Source of the DNA: Helicobacter mehlei
GTDB lineage: Bacteria > Campylobacterota > Campylobacteria > Campylobacterales > Helicobacteraceae
NCBI RefSeq assembly: GCF_003660265.1
Contig: NZ_QXQP01000007.1
Span: forward strand, 1-64,000
Reading direction: 5' to 3'
Length of the DNA: 64,000 bases
A model generated the notes under the pieces. It was not told the DNA's origin. It worked only from the letters and a program-made list of their open reading frames with translations, and ran no database searches. Of the stretch, positions 54,202 through 64,000 are shown in pieces (positions within the stretch are counted from its first letter, which is position 1; each line of letters starts with the position of its first letter). The translations under genes were made by a program, and so were the position numbers.

Positions 54202-56526
54202 TTAGGCTTGATAAGCGTCTTTTAAACTTGAAAAACCCACTAATCTTTCTTGGTATTTGCGTGTAACAATCTCTTTAAAGGTGCTGATCTCTTTGTCATT
54301 ATATTCAAACAAAATCTCACAATGAGAGGAAAAACTATCTTTGTAGCCTGCATAGTTGATCCCCACAATGTTACAATCATTTTTGGCTAAAAAACTTAGC
54401 AACTGGAGCAACCCACCTTTTTTGTCTTCGAGGTAAAAAATGCCCTTGTAAATCTCTTTGTTTTTCTTGTTCCACTCCACAAAGACCATCGGCAAGCTCA
54501 AATCAATATCGATGATCGCCTGTTTGCACAATTTATGATGCACAATCACCTTATGATCTTTGTAATTAGGCATGATCGCTACGATCTCATCGCCATGTTT
54601 GGGGTGGCAACAATCGTTAAACAAGACCTGTTTGATGGACACATGCGGGTTGGTATAGACAATAAAATTATCCAAGTAAGACTTTTTAAGTCCGATGTGG
54701 GGTGTCCAAAGCCGTAAAACCCGACTAGCCAAACTAAATTGCATCAAGTTTTTCATCAAAAAGCCAAACTGGCGGGGCTCGCGGACTTTGCGACTCTTGG
54801 GAGGGACTTCCTTCACCTTCTCTTGGATTTCTTCAACTAATTTCTTCAACCCATCGGCACTCTTGGCTGCCTCACTCAAAGTGTTCTCCACGCCACATTC
54901 CAAAAGCCTTTTTTCAAAACTCAAGTAGTTTTTTGATCCCATGTCGGCATTGAAAATCGGGGTTTCAAAAATGGAGCTAAGAATATTGACCATGCTTTTA
55001 GAATCGATCTCCTTGAGCTGGTTTTTTCTCTGCAATTTTAAATGACTCTTAGCACGGGAGGTTTTGAGCTGGTCGATCCAAATGTGGCGTGGGACACTTT
55101 TTTTACCCTTGATGATTTTCACCACATCCCCGCTTTTAAGCTCTTGGTTGAGTAGGGCTTTTTTGTTATTCACAAAGGCTTTTTCAGCCTTATCCCCCAA
55201 CTCGCTATGCACCATGTAGGCAAAGTCTAGCACAATCGCGCCCACCGGCAAGGTATAGGTATCCCCTTGTGGGGAAAACACCGTAATGTCCTCGCGGTAA
55301 AGATCGCTTTGGACCAAGTCATAAAACTCCCTAGGATTATCTTTGGTGTCTTGACCTTGGTATTTGAGGTTATAGAGCCATTTGAGCGAATCGGGTTCTG
55401 TGCCCCCTGCCTTGTATTTCCAATGTGCAGAGTTGCCATATTCAGCAGCCATGTGCATTTCAAAGGTGCGGATTTGCACTTCATAAATGCTAGACTCGTC
55501 AAAAATAGTCGTGTGGATCGTCTGGTAGCCATTTTCTTTAGGCAAAGCGATATAATCTTTAAAACGCGACACAATGGGTTTAAAACGCAAATGCACGATC
55601 CCTAAGATTTTATAACAATCTAGGGGATTTTTAAGCAAGATACGCACCGCCATTAAATCCAAAATCTCATCAATGCTCACCGCCCCCTTGCGTTGCATTT
55701 TGAGGTAAATGGAGTAGGGGCGTTTGATGCGGGTAGCGATTTGAAAATCACTCTCCCCAAAACCTGCTTCAAAGAACATCTTTTCTAATTTGCTGGCAAA
55801 CTGGTTGAGTTTTAAAGATAGGGATTGTTTATTTTGGTCCAAATAGGATCGGATTTTTTGGTACTCTTGGGGGTAGATAAAATAAAAACATTTTTCCTCT
55901 AACTCGTTTTTGATTGAGGACATCCCCAAACGGCTAGCAATGGGTGCATAGACAGCTAGAGTTTCTTTGGAGATGCGGATTTGTCTGTCGCGTGAGAGGG
56001 CATCTAGGGTGGAGATGTTGTGCAAGCGGTCGCTGATTTTAACCACCAACGCCCGGGGGTCTTTAATGGCACTGAGGAGGATTTTGCGGAAAGTCAAAGC
56101 CGAGAGCACAAGGCGGGGGTTTTGGGGGTCAAATGCTAATTCCTCTTTGCGGATTTCGGTGATCTTGGTGAGCGCATCGACCAAATTAGCCACATCTTCG
56201 CCAAATTTCTCACGGACCTCCAAGAGTTCGCAAGGCGTGTCTTCCACGACATCGTGCAAGAGAGAGGCGCAGATCATCGCCTCATCGCCCTCACAAAAGG
56301 CAACAATACAAGCCACGCTGATAGGGTGGGTGATGTAGGGAGCACCGCCCTTGCGCTTTTGTCCCGTGTGGTAGTGAGTAGCTAAATCTAGAGCTTGGGC
56401 GACCTTAGACGTGATGGGGGCGATGTTCTTTAAAACACGGATGGCCTCGCTAGGAGTAACAACCTCTTTTAAAAGTTCTAAGACTTCAAGCAAACTACCA
56501 TAGGGGGCATGCTTAGTATCTTCCAT
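54202..56526 (-). CDS. spoT: Bifunctional (p)ppGpp synthetase/hydrolase SpoT (Rsh)
   Basis: Makes and degrades (p)ppGpp; the only RelA/SpoT homologue in Helicobacter. About 774 residues: HD hydrolase domain (HPISVACIVAFCEGDE ... LLHDVVEDT, and KISDRLHNISTL), synthetase domain (KRPYSIYLKMQRKG, VRILLKNPLDCYKILG, YQTIHTTIF), TGS domain (ITVFSPQGDTYTLPVGA), helical domain and C-terminal ACT domain. Both catalytic domains look intact. The ATG at 56524-56526 overlaps rpoZ by 14 bases; rpoZ binds ppGpp in some bacteria, so the pairing is functional. Confidence 0.95.
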   Translation of the reverse strand: MEDTKHAPYGSLLEVLELLKEVVTPSEAIRVLKNIAPITSKVAQALDLATHYHTGQKRKGGAPYITHPISVACIVAFCEGDEAMICASLLHDVVEDTPCELLEVREKFGEDVANLVDALTKITEIRKEELAFDPQNPRLVLSALTFRKILLSAIKDPRALVVKISDRLHNISTLDALSRDRQIRISKETLAVYAPIASRLGMSSIKNELEEKCFYFIYPQEYQKIRSYLDQNKQSLSLKLNQFASKLEKMFFEAGFGESDFQIATRIKRPYSIYLKMQRKGAVSIDEILDLMAVRILLKNPLDCYKILGIVHLRFKPIVSRFKDYIALPKENGYQTIHTTIFDESSIYEVQIRTFEMHMAAEYGNSAHWKYKAGGTEPDSLKWLYNLKYQGQDTKDNPREFYDLVQSDLYREDITVFSPQGDTYTLPVGAIVLDFAYMVHSELGDKAEKAFVNNKKALLNQELKSGDVVKIIKGKKSVPRHIWIDQLKTSRAKSHLKLQRKNQLKEIDSKSMVNILSSIFETPIFNADMGSKNYLSFEKRLLECGVENTLSEAAKSADGLKKLVEEIQEKVKEVPPKSRKVREPRQFGFLMKNLMQFSLASRVLRLWTPHIGLKKSYLDNFIVYTNPHVSIKQVLFNDCCHPKHGDEIVAIMPNYKDHKVIVHHKLCKQAIIDIDLSLPMVFVEWNKKNKEIYKGIFYLEDKKGGLLQLLSFLAKNDCNIVGINYAGYKDSFSSHCEILFEYNDKEISTFKEIVTRKYQERLVGFSSLKDAYQA

Positions 56527-56728
56527 CAATGCGATCAAGACTGATTTTTCCCTCAGCAATTTCTAAAATAGCGATGTCTGTCAGCTTGTGAATCTTGGTA
56601 TCCACGGGGACTAGGGGGTGCGCGCCTGCTCCTAGCTGTTTGACCCGTGAAAAAATCAAGTTTGATAAAACATAACGATCGCTATCCACTTTTTCTAAGG
56701 CTTTGGCTACAATTTCTTCGGTTCTCAA
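56513..56728 (-). CDS. rpoZ: RNA polymerase omega subunit
   Basis: 71-residue assembly subunit of RNA polymerase. MRTEEIVAKALEKVDSDRYVLSNLIFSRVKQL is the family core, then KLTDIAILEIAEGKIS. Its end overlaps spoT. About 25 bases lie between it and pyrH. Same trio as in H. pylori (HP0775-0777 by memory). Confidence 0.92.
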   Translation of the reverse strand: MRTEEIVAKALEKVDSDRYVLSNLIFSRVKQLGAGAHPLVPVDTKIHKLTDIAILEIAEGKISLDRIDGRY

Positions 56729-56753
56729 ATATGTCCTTTTTGGCTAGTGTATT

Positions 56754-57494
<741 letters not shown>

Positions 57495-57523
57495 CTAGTG
57501 AGAAAATCGCTATAAAATGCACC

Positions 57524-57529
57524 ATTATA
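57524..57529 (-). promoter_or_regulatory. Putative -10 box of the pyrH operon
   Basis: GGGTATAATGG on the minus strand with a perfect TATAAT, about 45 bases upstream of the pyrH ATG and immediately after the bioA stop region. Confidence 0.55.
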
Positions 57530-57548
57530 CCCTAATGATGCTTAAAAG

Positions 57549-58838
57549 TTATGCCAGCTCCAAGACGAGGGATTGGATTGCCTGCACTGCCATGAGGGCT
57601 TGCTCTGGAGTAATAATATAGGGGGGCATTAAGTAGATCGTGTTGTTAAGAGGACGCACAAGCAAGCCTCTTTGTAGGGCTTTTTCAAAAATGGCAAGGC
57701 TAAGACGCTTAGAGGGGCAACAACCCTCCAACTCAAAGGCAAAGATCATGCCCTGAGCGCGTAGGTTGGCTACCCCCTTTAATCCCCCCAAATGATCTTG
57801 CATGCAGGCTTGGATATATAAACTTAGGGTCTTGTTTTTCTCTAAAACCTGCTCTTGTTCTAAGAGGTCTAGGGTTGCATTGGCGCACGCACAGGCTAGG
57901 GCGTTGCCTGTATAACTATGGGAGTGTAAAAAACTTTTATTCTCTGTGTATGGGGCGTAAAATTTATCGTAAATTTCATTTTTGGTGAGCACCACCGCTA
58001 GGGGCAAATATCCCCCCGTGATCCCCTTAGAGAGGCATAGAAAATCGGGTTTTACTTGGCATTGCTGGTGAGCAAATAAAGTCCCCGTGCGCCCAAAACC
58101 CACCGCAATTTCATCAAAGATCACATGCACGCCCAAAGCTTGGCACATCTGGCTAGCTTGGTGTACAAAGTCGGCACTATAAAAGTGCATCTGCCCGGCA
58201 CACTGAACTAAGGGTTCTAAAACAAAAGCACTGATATTTTTGTGTTCTTTTTCTAAAATCTTTTCTAGGGCTTGTAGGGCATTTGTAACATCGGCATCAT
58301 TTTGGGGCACGGGGGTTTGTAGTTGCTGGCAAAATAGCCCCTTGTAGGTGTCCTTATACAGCCCAACACCCCCCACGCTCAAAGCCCCCAAAGTTTCGCC
58401 ATGGTAACCATTTTCTAAGGATAAAAATTTGGGTCTATGTTGCCCCTCTAGCAAGTGGGCATGGTAACTCATCTTGAGGGCGACCTCAATGCATGAAGAC
58501 CCATTATCCGCATAAAAGCATTTTTCAAACCCGCCCAACACACAAAGTCGTTCAGAGAGGCGGATAATTTGGGGGTGGGTAAAACCTGCCAACAAGACAT
58601 GTTCTAAACTTTCTAGTTGCTCTTGGAGTTTTTTGTTAATATAGGGGTGGCTATGCCCCAAGAGATTCACCCACCAACTACTGATGCCATCAATATAGGC
58701 ACGCCCATCAAAATCGTAAAGATAGACACCTTCTGCCCGCTTGATGGGCACTAGGGGCAGGCTTTCATGGTCATGCATTTGGCTACATGGATGCCAGATA
58801 TATTTGAGGTCTAGGGTATTCCACTTGGCATTATTCAT
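57549..58838 (-). CDS. bioA: Adenosylmethionine-8-amino-7-oxononanoate aminotransferase
   Basis: Biotin synthesis: transfers the amino group of S-adenosylmethionine to 8-amino-7-oxononanoate giving diaminopelargonate. PLP-dependent class III, 429 residues. [13 protein letters not shown] start, [65 protein letters not shown], and the PLP lysine in [18 protein letters not shown]. All catalytic parts are present. No clear promoter was found. Confidence 0.94.
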   Translation of the reverse strand: MNNAKWNTLDLKYIWHPCSQMHDHESLPLVPIKRAEGVYLYDFDGRAYIDGISSWWVNLLGHSHPYINKKLQEQLESLEHVLLAGFTHPQIIRLSERLCVLGGFEKCFYADNGSSCIEVALKMSYHAHLLEGQHRPKFLSLENGYHGETLGALSVGGVGLYKDTYKGLFCQQLQTPVPQNDADVTNALQALEKILEKEHKNISAFVLEPLVQCAGQMHFYSADFVHQASQMCQALGVHVIFDEIAVGFGRTGTLFAHQQCQVKPDFLCLSKGITGGYLPLAVVLTKNEIYDKFYAPYTENKSFLHSHSYTGNALACACANATLDLLEQEQVLEKNKTLSLYIQACMQDHLGGLKGVANLRAQGMIFAFELEGCCPSKRLSLAIFEKALQRGLLVRPLNNTIYLMPPYIITPEQALMAVQAIQSLVLELA

Positions 58839-58896
58839 AAAGTGCTACATCGGTCTTTTAGGCTAAAATTAAAGCATGCTTTTAGTCAGTTTTCAT

Positions 58897-58902
58897 TAGA
58901 AT
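58897..58902 (+). promoter_or_regulatory. Putative -10 box of the PpiD-like/ftsA/ftsZ operon
   Basis: CATTAGAATAGC contains TAGAAT, 38 bases before the TTG start of the PpiD-like gene. Confidence 0.5.
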
Positions 58903-58939
58903 AGCACATTTAGGGCAATTTTAGGGCAAAGGATAGGGC

Positions 58940-60400
58940 TTGATCGCGTGGATGCAAAAGCACAAAAAATACTTGGTGGTTACCATTTGGATCAGCACGA
59001 TTGCTTTTGTGGCAGCGGGTATGATTGGTTGGGGGCAGTATAATTTTTCTTTTGCAAGCGGGAGTGTGGCTAAGGTCGGGCGTATCTTGATCACCCAAGA
59101 AGAGCTAGATATGGCTTACAAGCAACTTGTAGATGCTTATAGCCAATCCATCCCTAATTTCAAAGATTTAGATGAAAAGCAAATTAAGGCGATGGGCTTA
59201 GAGCGTAGCGCACTCCAAGTGCTCATTAACCAAGCCTTGCTGAAAAATCTCGCCCTAGATTTGGGCTTGGGTGTGAGTTCTAATGAGATTATCGCCGAAA
59301 TTAAAAAGAGTAGTATGTTCCAAAAAGACGGGCATTTTGATGAAGACTTGTATAAAAAAATCCTTCAAGAGAACCACTACCGCCCTAGTGCCTTTGAAGA
59401 CAATGTCAAAAATGCCCTCATCTTGCAAAAAATCTCTGCCCTCTTCCCTAAAGCCACCACCCCCCTAGAGTTTGACTCATTTTTATGGGCATTGCAACTC
59501 CAAGACAAGGTGCGCATTAAGATTTTAGAACCCCAAGCGGTGGCCTTAAGAGAAGACGATCTGAAAAAATATTACGAGCAACACAAGAACACTTATAAGA
59601 AGCCCACCAGCTACACCCTTGAGAGTGTAGAGGTTAAGCCCGATGAACTGAAAGCGGGTATTTCAACCCAGCAGCTACAAGATTATTACCAAAAAAATAA
59701 AAGTGCCTACAGCAAAGGGGGTAAGTTAGAGGATTTTGAACATGTTAAAGACAAGGTGCAACAGGCCTACTTGCTCCACAAAGCCCAAGAGGTCGCCCTA
59801 GAAAAATATTTGGCACTCAAAAAAAACACCCTCAAGCTTAACGCCAAAACTTTGACCAGCCTACCCTATTCAGGGGAAATCAACCAAAAAATAGAGACCT
59901 TACGGGTGGGCGAAGTACTCAAGCCACAGAATTATGAGGACGGGTGGTTGGTGGTGAAATTGCGTGCCAAAGATAGTAACCAAATCCAAACTTTTGAGGA
60001 GGCTAAAGCTCAGGTGCGTGTGGCTTTGGGTGCGATCCAACAAAAAGAGCAATTAGAGAAGGAAGCCAGCCAGCAGGTTAAAAACTTCCAAGGAGAGGAC
60101 ATCGGCACCATCACCTCAGATTTTCAAGGTACGATTCACGATTTGAGTCCCGAACAATCCAAAAAGCTGGTGCGCCATATTTTTAACCAACCCTACAAGC
60201 AGGGGTATATGATCTTAGAGGGGCCCAAGGCGGTGCTTTATCAAATTTACGCCCAAGATTTTAAACACGCCCTCAAGGATACGCATACTTTAAAAGAAGC
60301 CTTTGGCAATCTCAAGGCACAATCTTTTGATGGAGTGCTGGTGTCCATGCTAAGGGCGCAATACCCCGTTACCCTCTATTCTAAGAATCTGCAGGAGTAG
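58940..60400 (+). CDS. Membrane-anchored periplasmic SurA/PpiD-like protein
   Basis: 486 residues. An N-terminal cytoplasmic stub (MIAWMQKHKKY), one membrane helix (VVTIWISTIAFVAAGMIGWG), then a SurA N-type domain (KVGRILITQEELDMAYKQL ... ALLKNLALDLGL) and helical parvulin-like segments. It likely chaperones exported proteins at the membrane surface. The TTG start at 58940 is supported by AAGGA six bases upstream. Three bases before ftsA, hence cell-division gene context, as in H. pylori HP0977-0979. Confidence 0.85.
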   Translation: MIAWMQKHKKYLVVTIWISTIAFVAAGMIGWGQYNFSFASGSVAKVGRILITQEELDMAYKQLVDAYSQSIPNFKDLDEKQIKAMGLERSALQVLINQALLKNLALDLGLGVSSNEIIAEIKKSSMFQKDGHFDEDLYKKILQENHYRPSAFEDNVKNALILQKISALFPKATTPLEFDSFLWALQLQDKVRIKILEPQAVALREDDLKKYYEQHKNTYKKPTSYTLESVEVKPDELKAGISTQQLQDYYQKNKSAYSKGGKLEDFEHVKDKVQQAYLLHKAQEVALEKYLALKKNTLKLNAKTLTSLPYSGEINQKIETLRVGEVLKPQNYEDGWLVVKLRAKDSNQIQTFEEAKAQVRVALGAIQQKEQLEKEASQQVKNFQGEDIGTITSDFQGTIHDLSPEQSKKLVRHIFNQPYKQGYMILEGPKAVLYQIYAQDFKHALKDTHTLKEAFGNLKAQSFDGVLVSMLRAQYPVTLYSKNLQE

Positions 60401-60403
60401 ATC

Positions 60404-61786
60404 TTGAATCCGATCATACTAGGTGTGGATATTGGCTCTAGCAAGATTTGCGCCATCATCGCTGAGATCAAGGACGGCGCACCACAGGTGATCGGAGCGA
60501 GTGTGCAAAAATCTGAGGGTGTGCGTAAGGGGAGCATCAGCAATATTAGCCAAGCGGGCGAGATTGTTAAAAAAGCTATTGAGGATGCCAAGCGCATGGC
60601 TGGTTTGGATTTTGTGGAAAAGGCGATTGTGTCCATTTCGGGGGCTTATACCCAAAGTGTGAATAGCTCGGGGATTATCAATGTGCCCAACAACGAGATC
60701 ACCTTGAAAGAAATCAACCGCGCGCTGGATACCGCCTTGCACAATGCAGCTATCCCTAGCGGGCATGAAGTGATTCATATTTTGCCCTACCAATTCAAAT
60801 TGGATAATCAGGACAATATTGAAGACCCGATGGGCATGAGCGGATCTAGGCTGGAGGTTTTTACCCACATTGTTACCGTGCAACACAGCAGTTTGGAAAA
60901 TTTACGGCGCACGATCCAGCTAGCCGGGGTTAAGATTGAAAACATCGTTTTGAGTGCTTATGCGGCTTCTATTGCCACTTTGAGTGAAGATGAACGCGCT
61001 TTAGGCGTGGCGTGTATTGATATTGGGGGGAGCACTTGTAATATCATGGTCTATGAGGGCTCTTCGATGCGCTTTAATAGTTATGTCCCGGTGGGCTCTG
61101 AACACATTCGGGATGATTTAGCCATTGGACTACACACGCCACTAGGTGCGGCAGAATATGTCAAACGCGAGTATGGCAACTTGATGGCTGAGGAGAGCGA
61201 TCAAGAAATTGAGGTCCCGGCTGTAGGAGCTGAGAATAAAAAAAACCGCTTTTCGCTAAAATTTGTCCATGAGATCATCAACACCCGTGTTTTAGAGGTG
61301 TTTAACTTGCTCAATAATGCCCTCATCAGTAGCAAGCTCAAAGATAGCTTAGGGAGGGGCGTAGTTTTAACCGGGGGTATGACTCACATGGAGGGTATTA
61401 GACATGTAGCTTCCGCAATCTTTGGGAATGTCCCGGTGCGCATTGCTAAACCCATAGAGGTGAGTGGCTTATTTGAGGAGCTCAAAGACCCCACAAGTTC
61501 GGTGGCTATTGGCTTGATCTTATATGGAGCCGGGGGGCATACCAACTATGAAAAAGACTCGGAGAAAACAATCCGCTACAAAGAGATCAAACAGAATGCC
61601 CAACCTGCTTTTACCTACACGCCTGAACGTAACTATATTGAAACCGATTTGACAAATTTGAAACATACGGGGGAGACAAACAAGGAGATAAAGGAGCGGA
61701 AAAAGGATATAATGTATCCCTATGAAACGCCTAAAGAAGTGGGATTTTTCCAACGAATCAGAGAATGGGGCTCTAAGTTATTTTGA
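60404..61786 (+). CDS. ftsA: Cell division protein FtsA
   Basis: Actin-like ATPase that tethers FtsZ to the membrane. 460 residues. Phosphate 1 motif ILGVDIGSSKICAIIAE, the 1C SHS2 domain (~80-160), GVACIDIGGSTCNIMVYEG, VVLTGGMTHMEGI, and the C-terminal amphipathic tail FFQRIREWGSKLF. TTG start at 60404 with AGGAG six bases upstream. Only three bases follow the previous stop. Confidence 0.94.
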   Translation: MNPIILGVDIGSSKICAIIAEIKDGAPQVIGASVQKSEGVRKGSISNISQAGEIVKKAIEDAKRMAGLDFVEKAIVSISGAYTQSVNSSGIINVPNNEITLKEINRALDTALHNAAIPSGHEVIHILPYQFKLDNQDNIEDPMGMSGSRLEVFTHIVTVQHSSLENLRRTIQLAGVKIENIVLSAYAASIATLSEDERALGVACIDIGGSTCNIMVYEGSSMRFNSYVPVGSEHIRDDLAIGLHTPLGAAEYVKREYGNLMAEESDQEIEVPAVGAENKKNRFSLKFVHEIINTRVLEVFNLLNNALISSKLKDSLGRGVVLTGGMTHMEGIRHVASAIFGNVPVRIAKPIEVSGLFEELKDPTSSVAIGLILYGAGGHTNYEKDSEKTIRYKEIKQNAQPAFTYTPERNYIETDLTNLKHTGETNKEIKERKKDIMYPYETPKEVGFFQRIREWGSKLF

Positions 61787-61801
61787 AGAAGGGTTGTGGC
61801 G

Positions 61802-62935
61802 ATGTTGAATGAAATGGAGATAGGCGTAGAAGAAATCTTTGAGACCAATGGGGCAAAGATTGTCGTGATCGGTGTGGGTGGGGGTGGGTCAAATATGATC
61901 GCCCATTTGATAGCAACGGGCACTTATAAGGACATCATGTTAATTGTGGCCAACACAGATGGACAGGCCCTCAAGTCCTCTACGGCTAAGAATAAAATCC
62001 GCTTGGGAGAAAAGATCACAGGGGGCAGGGGAGCTGGTATGAAACCAGAGGTGGGCAAACAAGCCGCCCAAGAGTGTGTGGAAGTGATCAAAAACATGGT
62101 AACCGGTGCGGACATTGTGTTTATCTCAGCGGGCTTGGGTGGGGGTACGGGCACAGGAGCAGCCCCTGTGATTGCTCAAATTGCTAAGGATTCGGGTGCG
62201 CTCACGGTTTCTGTGGTAACCAAACCCTTTAGCTTTGAGGGCAGAAAGCGGGCGCGCATCGCTGAAGAGGGCTTAAAAGAACTCAAGGCTGTGAGCGACT
62301 CGATTGTGGTGATCCCCAATGAAAAACTCATCGGCTTTATTGACAAGAACGCGGGGATTAAAGAGAGTTTTAAAGAGGTGGATAACATCTTAGCTAAGGC
62401 AGTTAATGGCATCTCGAGCATGATCATTAACTATGGAGAGAATGATATTAATGTGGATTTTGCGGATTTAAAAACGGTGATGAATCACCGCGGGTTGGCT
62501 TTGATGGGCATAGGCGAAGCTACAGGGGTGAATGCCGCCACCGTGGCGGTGGAGAATGCCATTGCCTCCCCCTTGTTTGACAATGTTTCTATCAATGGCG
62601 CAATGGGGGTGTTGATTAATTTTGAATGCCACCCAGATTATCCGCTTTTAGAGATCACCAATTCGGTTAGCATCGTGGAGTCGATGGCCGATGAGGATGC
62701 TGACATTATCTTTGGGAAATGCACCTCCACTAACACGCCCACCGATCATGTCAAGGTAACCATTGTGGCGACCGGTTTTGAAAAACCCGTTGAAAATAAG
62801 GACGAGACAGAGTCCAAACCCTCCTTTAGCCTCTCTAAGAGTGCGTTAGAGAATTTGAAAATGGCTAGCAGTGGGGAGACCTTTAATGGTGTGGATTTGG
62901 ACAAGCCCACTTTTTTACGCAACCAAAAGGATTAG
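61802..62935 (+). CDS. ftsZ: Cell division protein FtsZ
   Basis: Tubulin-like GTPase forming the Z ring. 377 residues. [16 protein letters not shown], the tubulin signature [54 protein letters not shown] with the T7 loop. The C-terminal peptide is [12 protein letters not shown], replacing the usual DIPAFLR-type tail for FtsA binding. The ATG at 61802 is chosen (eight bases after AAGGG); a GTG two codons earlier is too close. Its end overlaps the convergent tgt by four bases. Confidence 0.95.
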   Translation: MLNEMEIGVEEIFETNGAKIVVIGVGGGGSNMIAHLIATGTYKDIMLIVANTDGQALKSSTAKNKIRLGEKITGGRGAGMKPEVGKQAAQECVEVIKNMVTGADIVFISAGLGGGTGTGAAPVIAQIAKDSGALTVSVVTKPFSFEGRKRARIAEEGLKELKAVSDSIVVIPNEKLIGFIDKNAGIKESFKEVDNILAKAVNGISSMIINYGENDINVDFADLKTVMNHRGLALMGIGEATGVNAATVAVENAIASPLFDNVSINGAMGVLINFECHPDYPLLEITNSVSIVESMADEDADIIFGKCTSTNTPTDHVKVTIVATGFEKPVENKDETESKPSFSLSKSALENLKMASSGETFNGVDLDKPTFLRNQKD

Positions 62936-64000
62936 CCCAAGCGTTCCAGCCAAGCACGCTTGTAAGTGCTAAACTCTTGCTTTAAAATCGTCTCCCTAGC
63001 CCCCCGCACTAGCTCTAAGTAGAAGTGCAAATTATGCAAGCTGGCTAGCCTAAAGTAACTCAATTCCCTAGCTTTAAAAAGGTGGTGCAAATAGGCTTTA
63101 GAGTGGTGCTGGCAGGTGTAGCACGCGCAATTTTTATCTAAAGGCTCTTCACTCTCTTTATGCGCTTGCGCTTTAATCGAGATTTTGCCACAACTAGTAA
63201 AAAGCGTGCCGTTGCGCGCGTTTCTTGTGGGCATCACACAATCAAACATATCCACGCCCCGCTCGATAGCCTCTAACAAATCTTGGGGTGTGCCCACACC
63301 CATTAAATAACGGGGTTTGTGGGTGGGCAAAAACTCTGTGGTGTAGCTGATCATTTCATACATCTCTTGGGCACTCTCGCCTACGGCTAACCCCCCAATG
63401 GCATACCCATCAAAATCCAAAGCGCATAAATCCAGCGCACTGATTTTACGCAATTCATGGCTGATCCCCCCTTGCACGATGGCAAAAATATAATTTGTCG
63501 CCCCCGCGTGGCTTTTATGGTGTGTAAGGCTCTCTTTAGCCCACTCTGTGGTTTTTTGCACCGCCAACTTTAAGCGTTCAAGTGGGGCGGGCAAGCCCAC
63601 CAAATCATCTAGCACCATGCAAATATCGCTATTAAGGGCGTATTGGGTGTCTAGGACTTTTTGGGGGGTGAAAAGATGGGTGCTCCCATCAATGTGGGAT
63701 TTAAAGACAATACCCTTAGAGTGCTCTTTGGTGTGTGTGTGTAAAGAAAATGCTTGAAATCCGCCACTATCGGTTAAAAAATTACCTTGAAAGCCACTAA
63801 AACCATGCAGTCCGCCTAGATTTTTAATGACGCTGGCTCCGGGCCGCAAATATAAATGGTAGGTGTTGCCCAAGATAATGGAGGCTTTTAAATGCACTTG
63901 TAAGTCTCGTGCATCTAGACTTTTCACGCTAGCTTGCGTGCCTACGGGCATAAAAATGGGGGTTTGCACAATGCCATGTGCTAGTTTCAAAGTGCCCGCG
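62932..64000 (-). CDS. tgt: Queuine tRNA-ribosyltransferase (5' end outside window)
   Basis: Swaps guanine 34 of GUN-anticodon tRNAs for preQ1. 356 codons visible; the frame is still open at 64000 (AGTLKLAHG), so some 12-20 N-terminal residues are missing. Active-site Asp in [13 protein letters not shown] and the nucleophile Asp in [29 protein letters not shown] binds substrate. Zinc site [18 protein letters not shown] (three Cys, one His). Pairs with queF for queuosine. Confidence 0.95.
   Translation of the reverse strand, partial: AGTLKLAHGIVQTPIFMPVGTQASVKSLDARDLQVHLKASIILGNTYHLYLRPGASVIKNLGGLHGFSGFQGNFLTDSGGFQAFSLHTHTKEHSKGIVFKSHIDGSTHLFTPQKVLDTQYALNSDICMVLDDLVGLPAPLERLKLAVQKTTEWAKESLTHHKSHAGATNYIFAIVQGGISHELRKISALDLCALDFDGYAIGGLAVGESAQEMYEMISYTTEFLPTHKPRYLMGVGTPQDLLEAIERGVDMFDCVMPTRNARNGTLFTSCGKISIKAQAHKESEEPLDKNCACYTCQHHSKAYLHHLFKARELSYFRLASLHNLHFYLELVRGARETILKQEFSTYKRAWLERLG

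Overview
The window looks like chromosome from a gastric, non-pylori Helicobacter (the H. felis / H. bizzozeronii / H. heilmannii group is the best guess). Reasons: nearly every gene has a recognisable H. pylori-type counterpart; there is a polyhistidine nickel-binding (Hpn-like) protein, a Hop/Hor-type porin, FliY plus the FlhF-FlhG-FliA flagellar block, a TATGFG potassium channel and LpxE-EptA lipid A modification; base composition appears higher in GC than H. pylori (not counted). A PEP carboxylase gene, which I do not recall from H. pylori, fits the heilmannii-like group. Gene order is a mosaic of blocks I remember from H. pylori 26695 (HP0330-0334, HP0162-0163, HP0021-0027, HP1030-1038, HP0490-0491, HP0659-0666, HP1169-1172, HP0771-0780, HP0976-0979), joined differently. 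These locus numbers are from memory.

Layout. 1-0.5 kb: tail of an unidentified gene, then the small His-rich gene with a Fur-box-like palindrome in its promoter. 0.5-5 kb (minus): ppc followed by a secreted Pro/Thr/Arg-rich protein split into two frames at a C7 tract. 5-8.3 kb (plus): ilvC, minD, minE, dprA, ruvX, tightly packed. 8.2-13.4 kb (minus): yebC, hemB, lpxE, eptA, gltA. 13.5-15.9 kb (plus): icd and a pirin. 15.9-23.2 kb (minus): one long operon aroQ-pepQ-folK-flhF-flhG-orf-fliA-fliM-fliY. 23.2-24.9 kb: a chemoreceptor. 25-32.6 kb (plus): S4 protein, ileS, queF, cytochrome c peroxidase, rpmB, K+ channel, ccoG. 32.7-41.2 kb (minus): porin, then SurA-like, TPR/rubredoxin protein, rnhA, rnc, aroC, UPF0763, hemN, glpC. 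41.3-49.2 kb (minus): 2-hydroxyacid dehydrogenase, double-PAS chemoreceptor, an amino-acid ABC transporter, acnB. 49.4-50 kb (plus): mqnA. 50-58.8 kb (minus): bioA, then pyrH-rpoZ-spoT-tyrS-nitronate monooxygenase-amiA-membrane protein. 58.9-62.9 kb (plus): PpiD-like, ftsA, ftsZ. 62.9-64 kb (minus): tgt, cut by the window end.

Functional themes: carbon metabolism (gltA, icd, acnB, ppc), flagellar assembly and chemotaxis, cell division (min, fts, amiA), envelope (lpxE, eptA, porin, periplasmic chaperones), heme (hemB, hemN), queuosine (queF, tgt), menaquinone by the futalosine route (mqnA), stringent response (spoT with rpoZ) and natural transformation (dprA). No rRNA, tRNA, CRISPR array, IS element or phage gene was recognised, and no gene-free stretch exceeds 300 bases.

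The most interesting points are three disrupted or oddly started genes. Two are split exactly at homopolymer tracts (C7 in the secreted protein, T10 in a polytopic membrane protein), which suggests phase variation or sequencing error. The third, glpC, has an N-terminal Fe-S ligand lying upstream of any canonical start codon. There is also a palindromic -10 element that may serve both ppc and ilvC.
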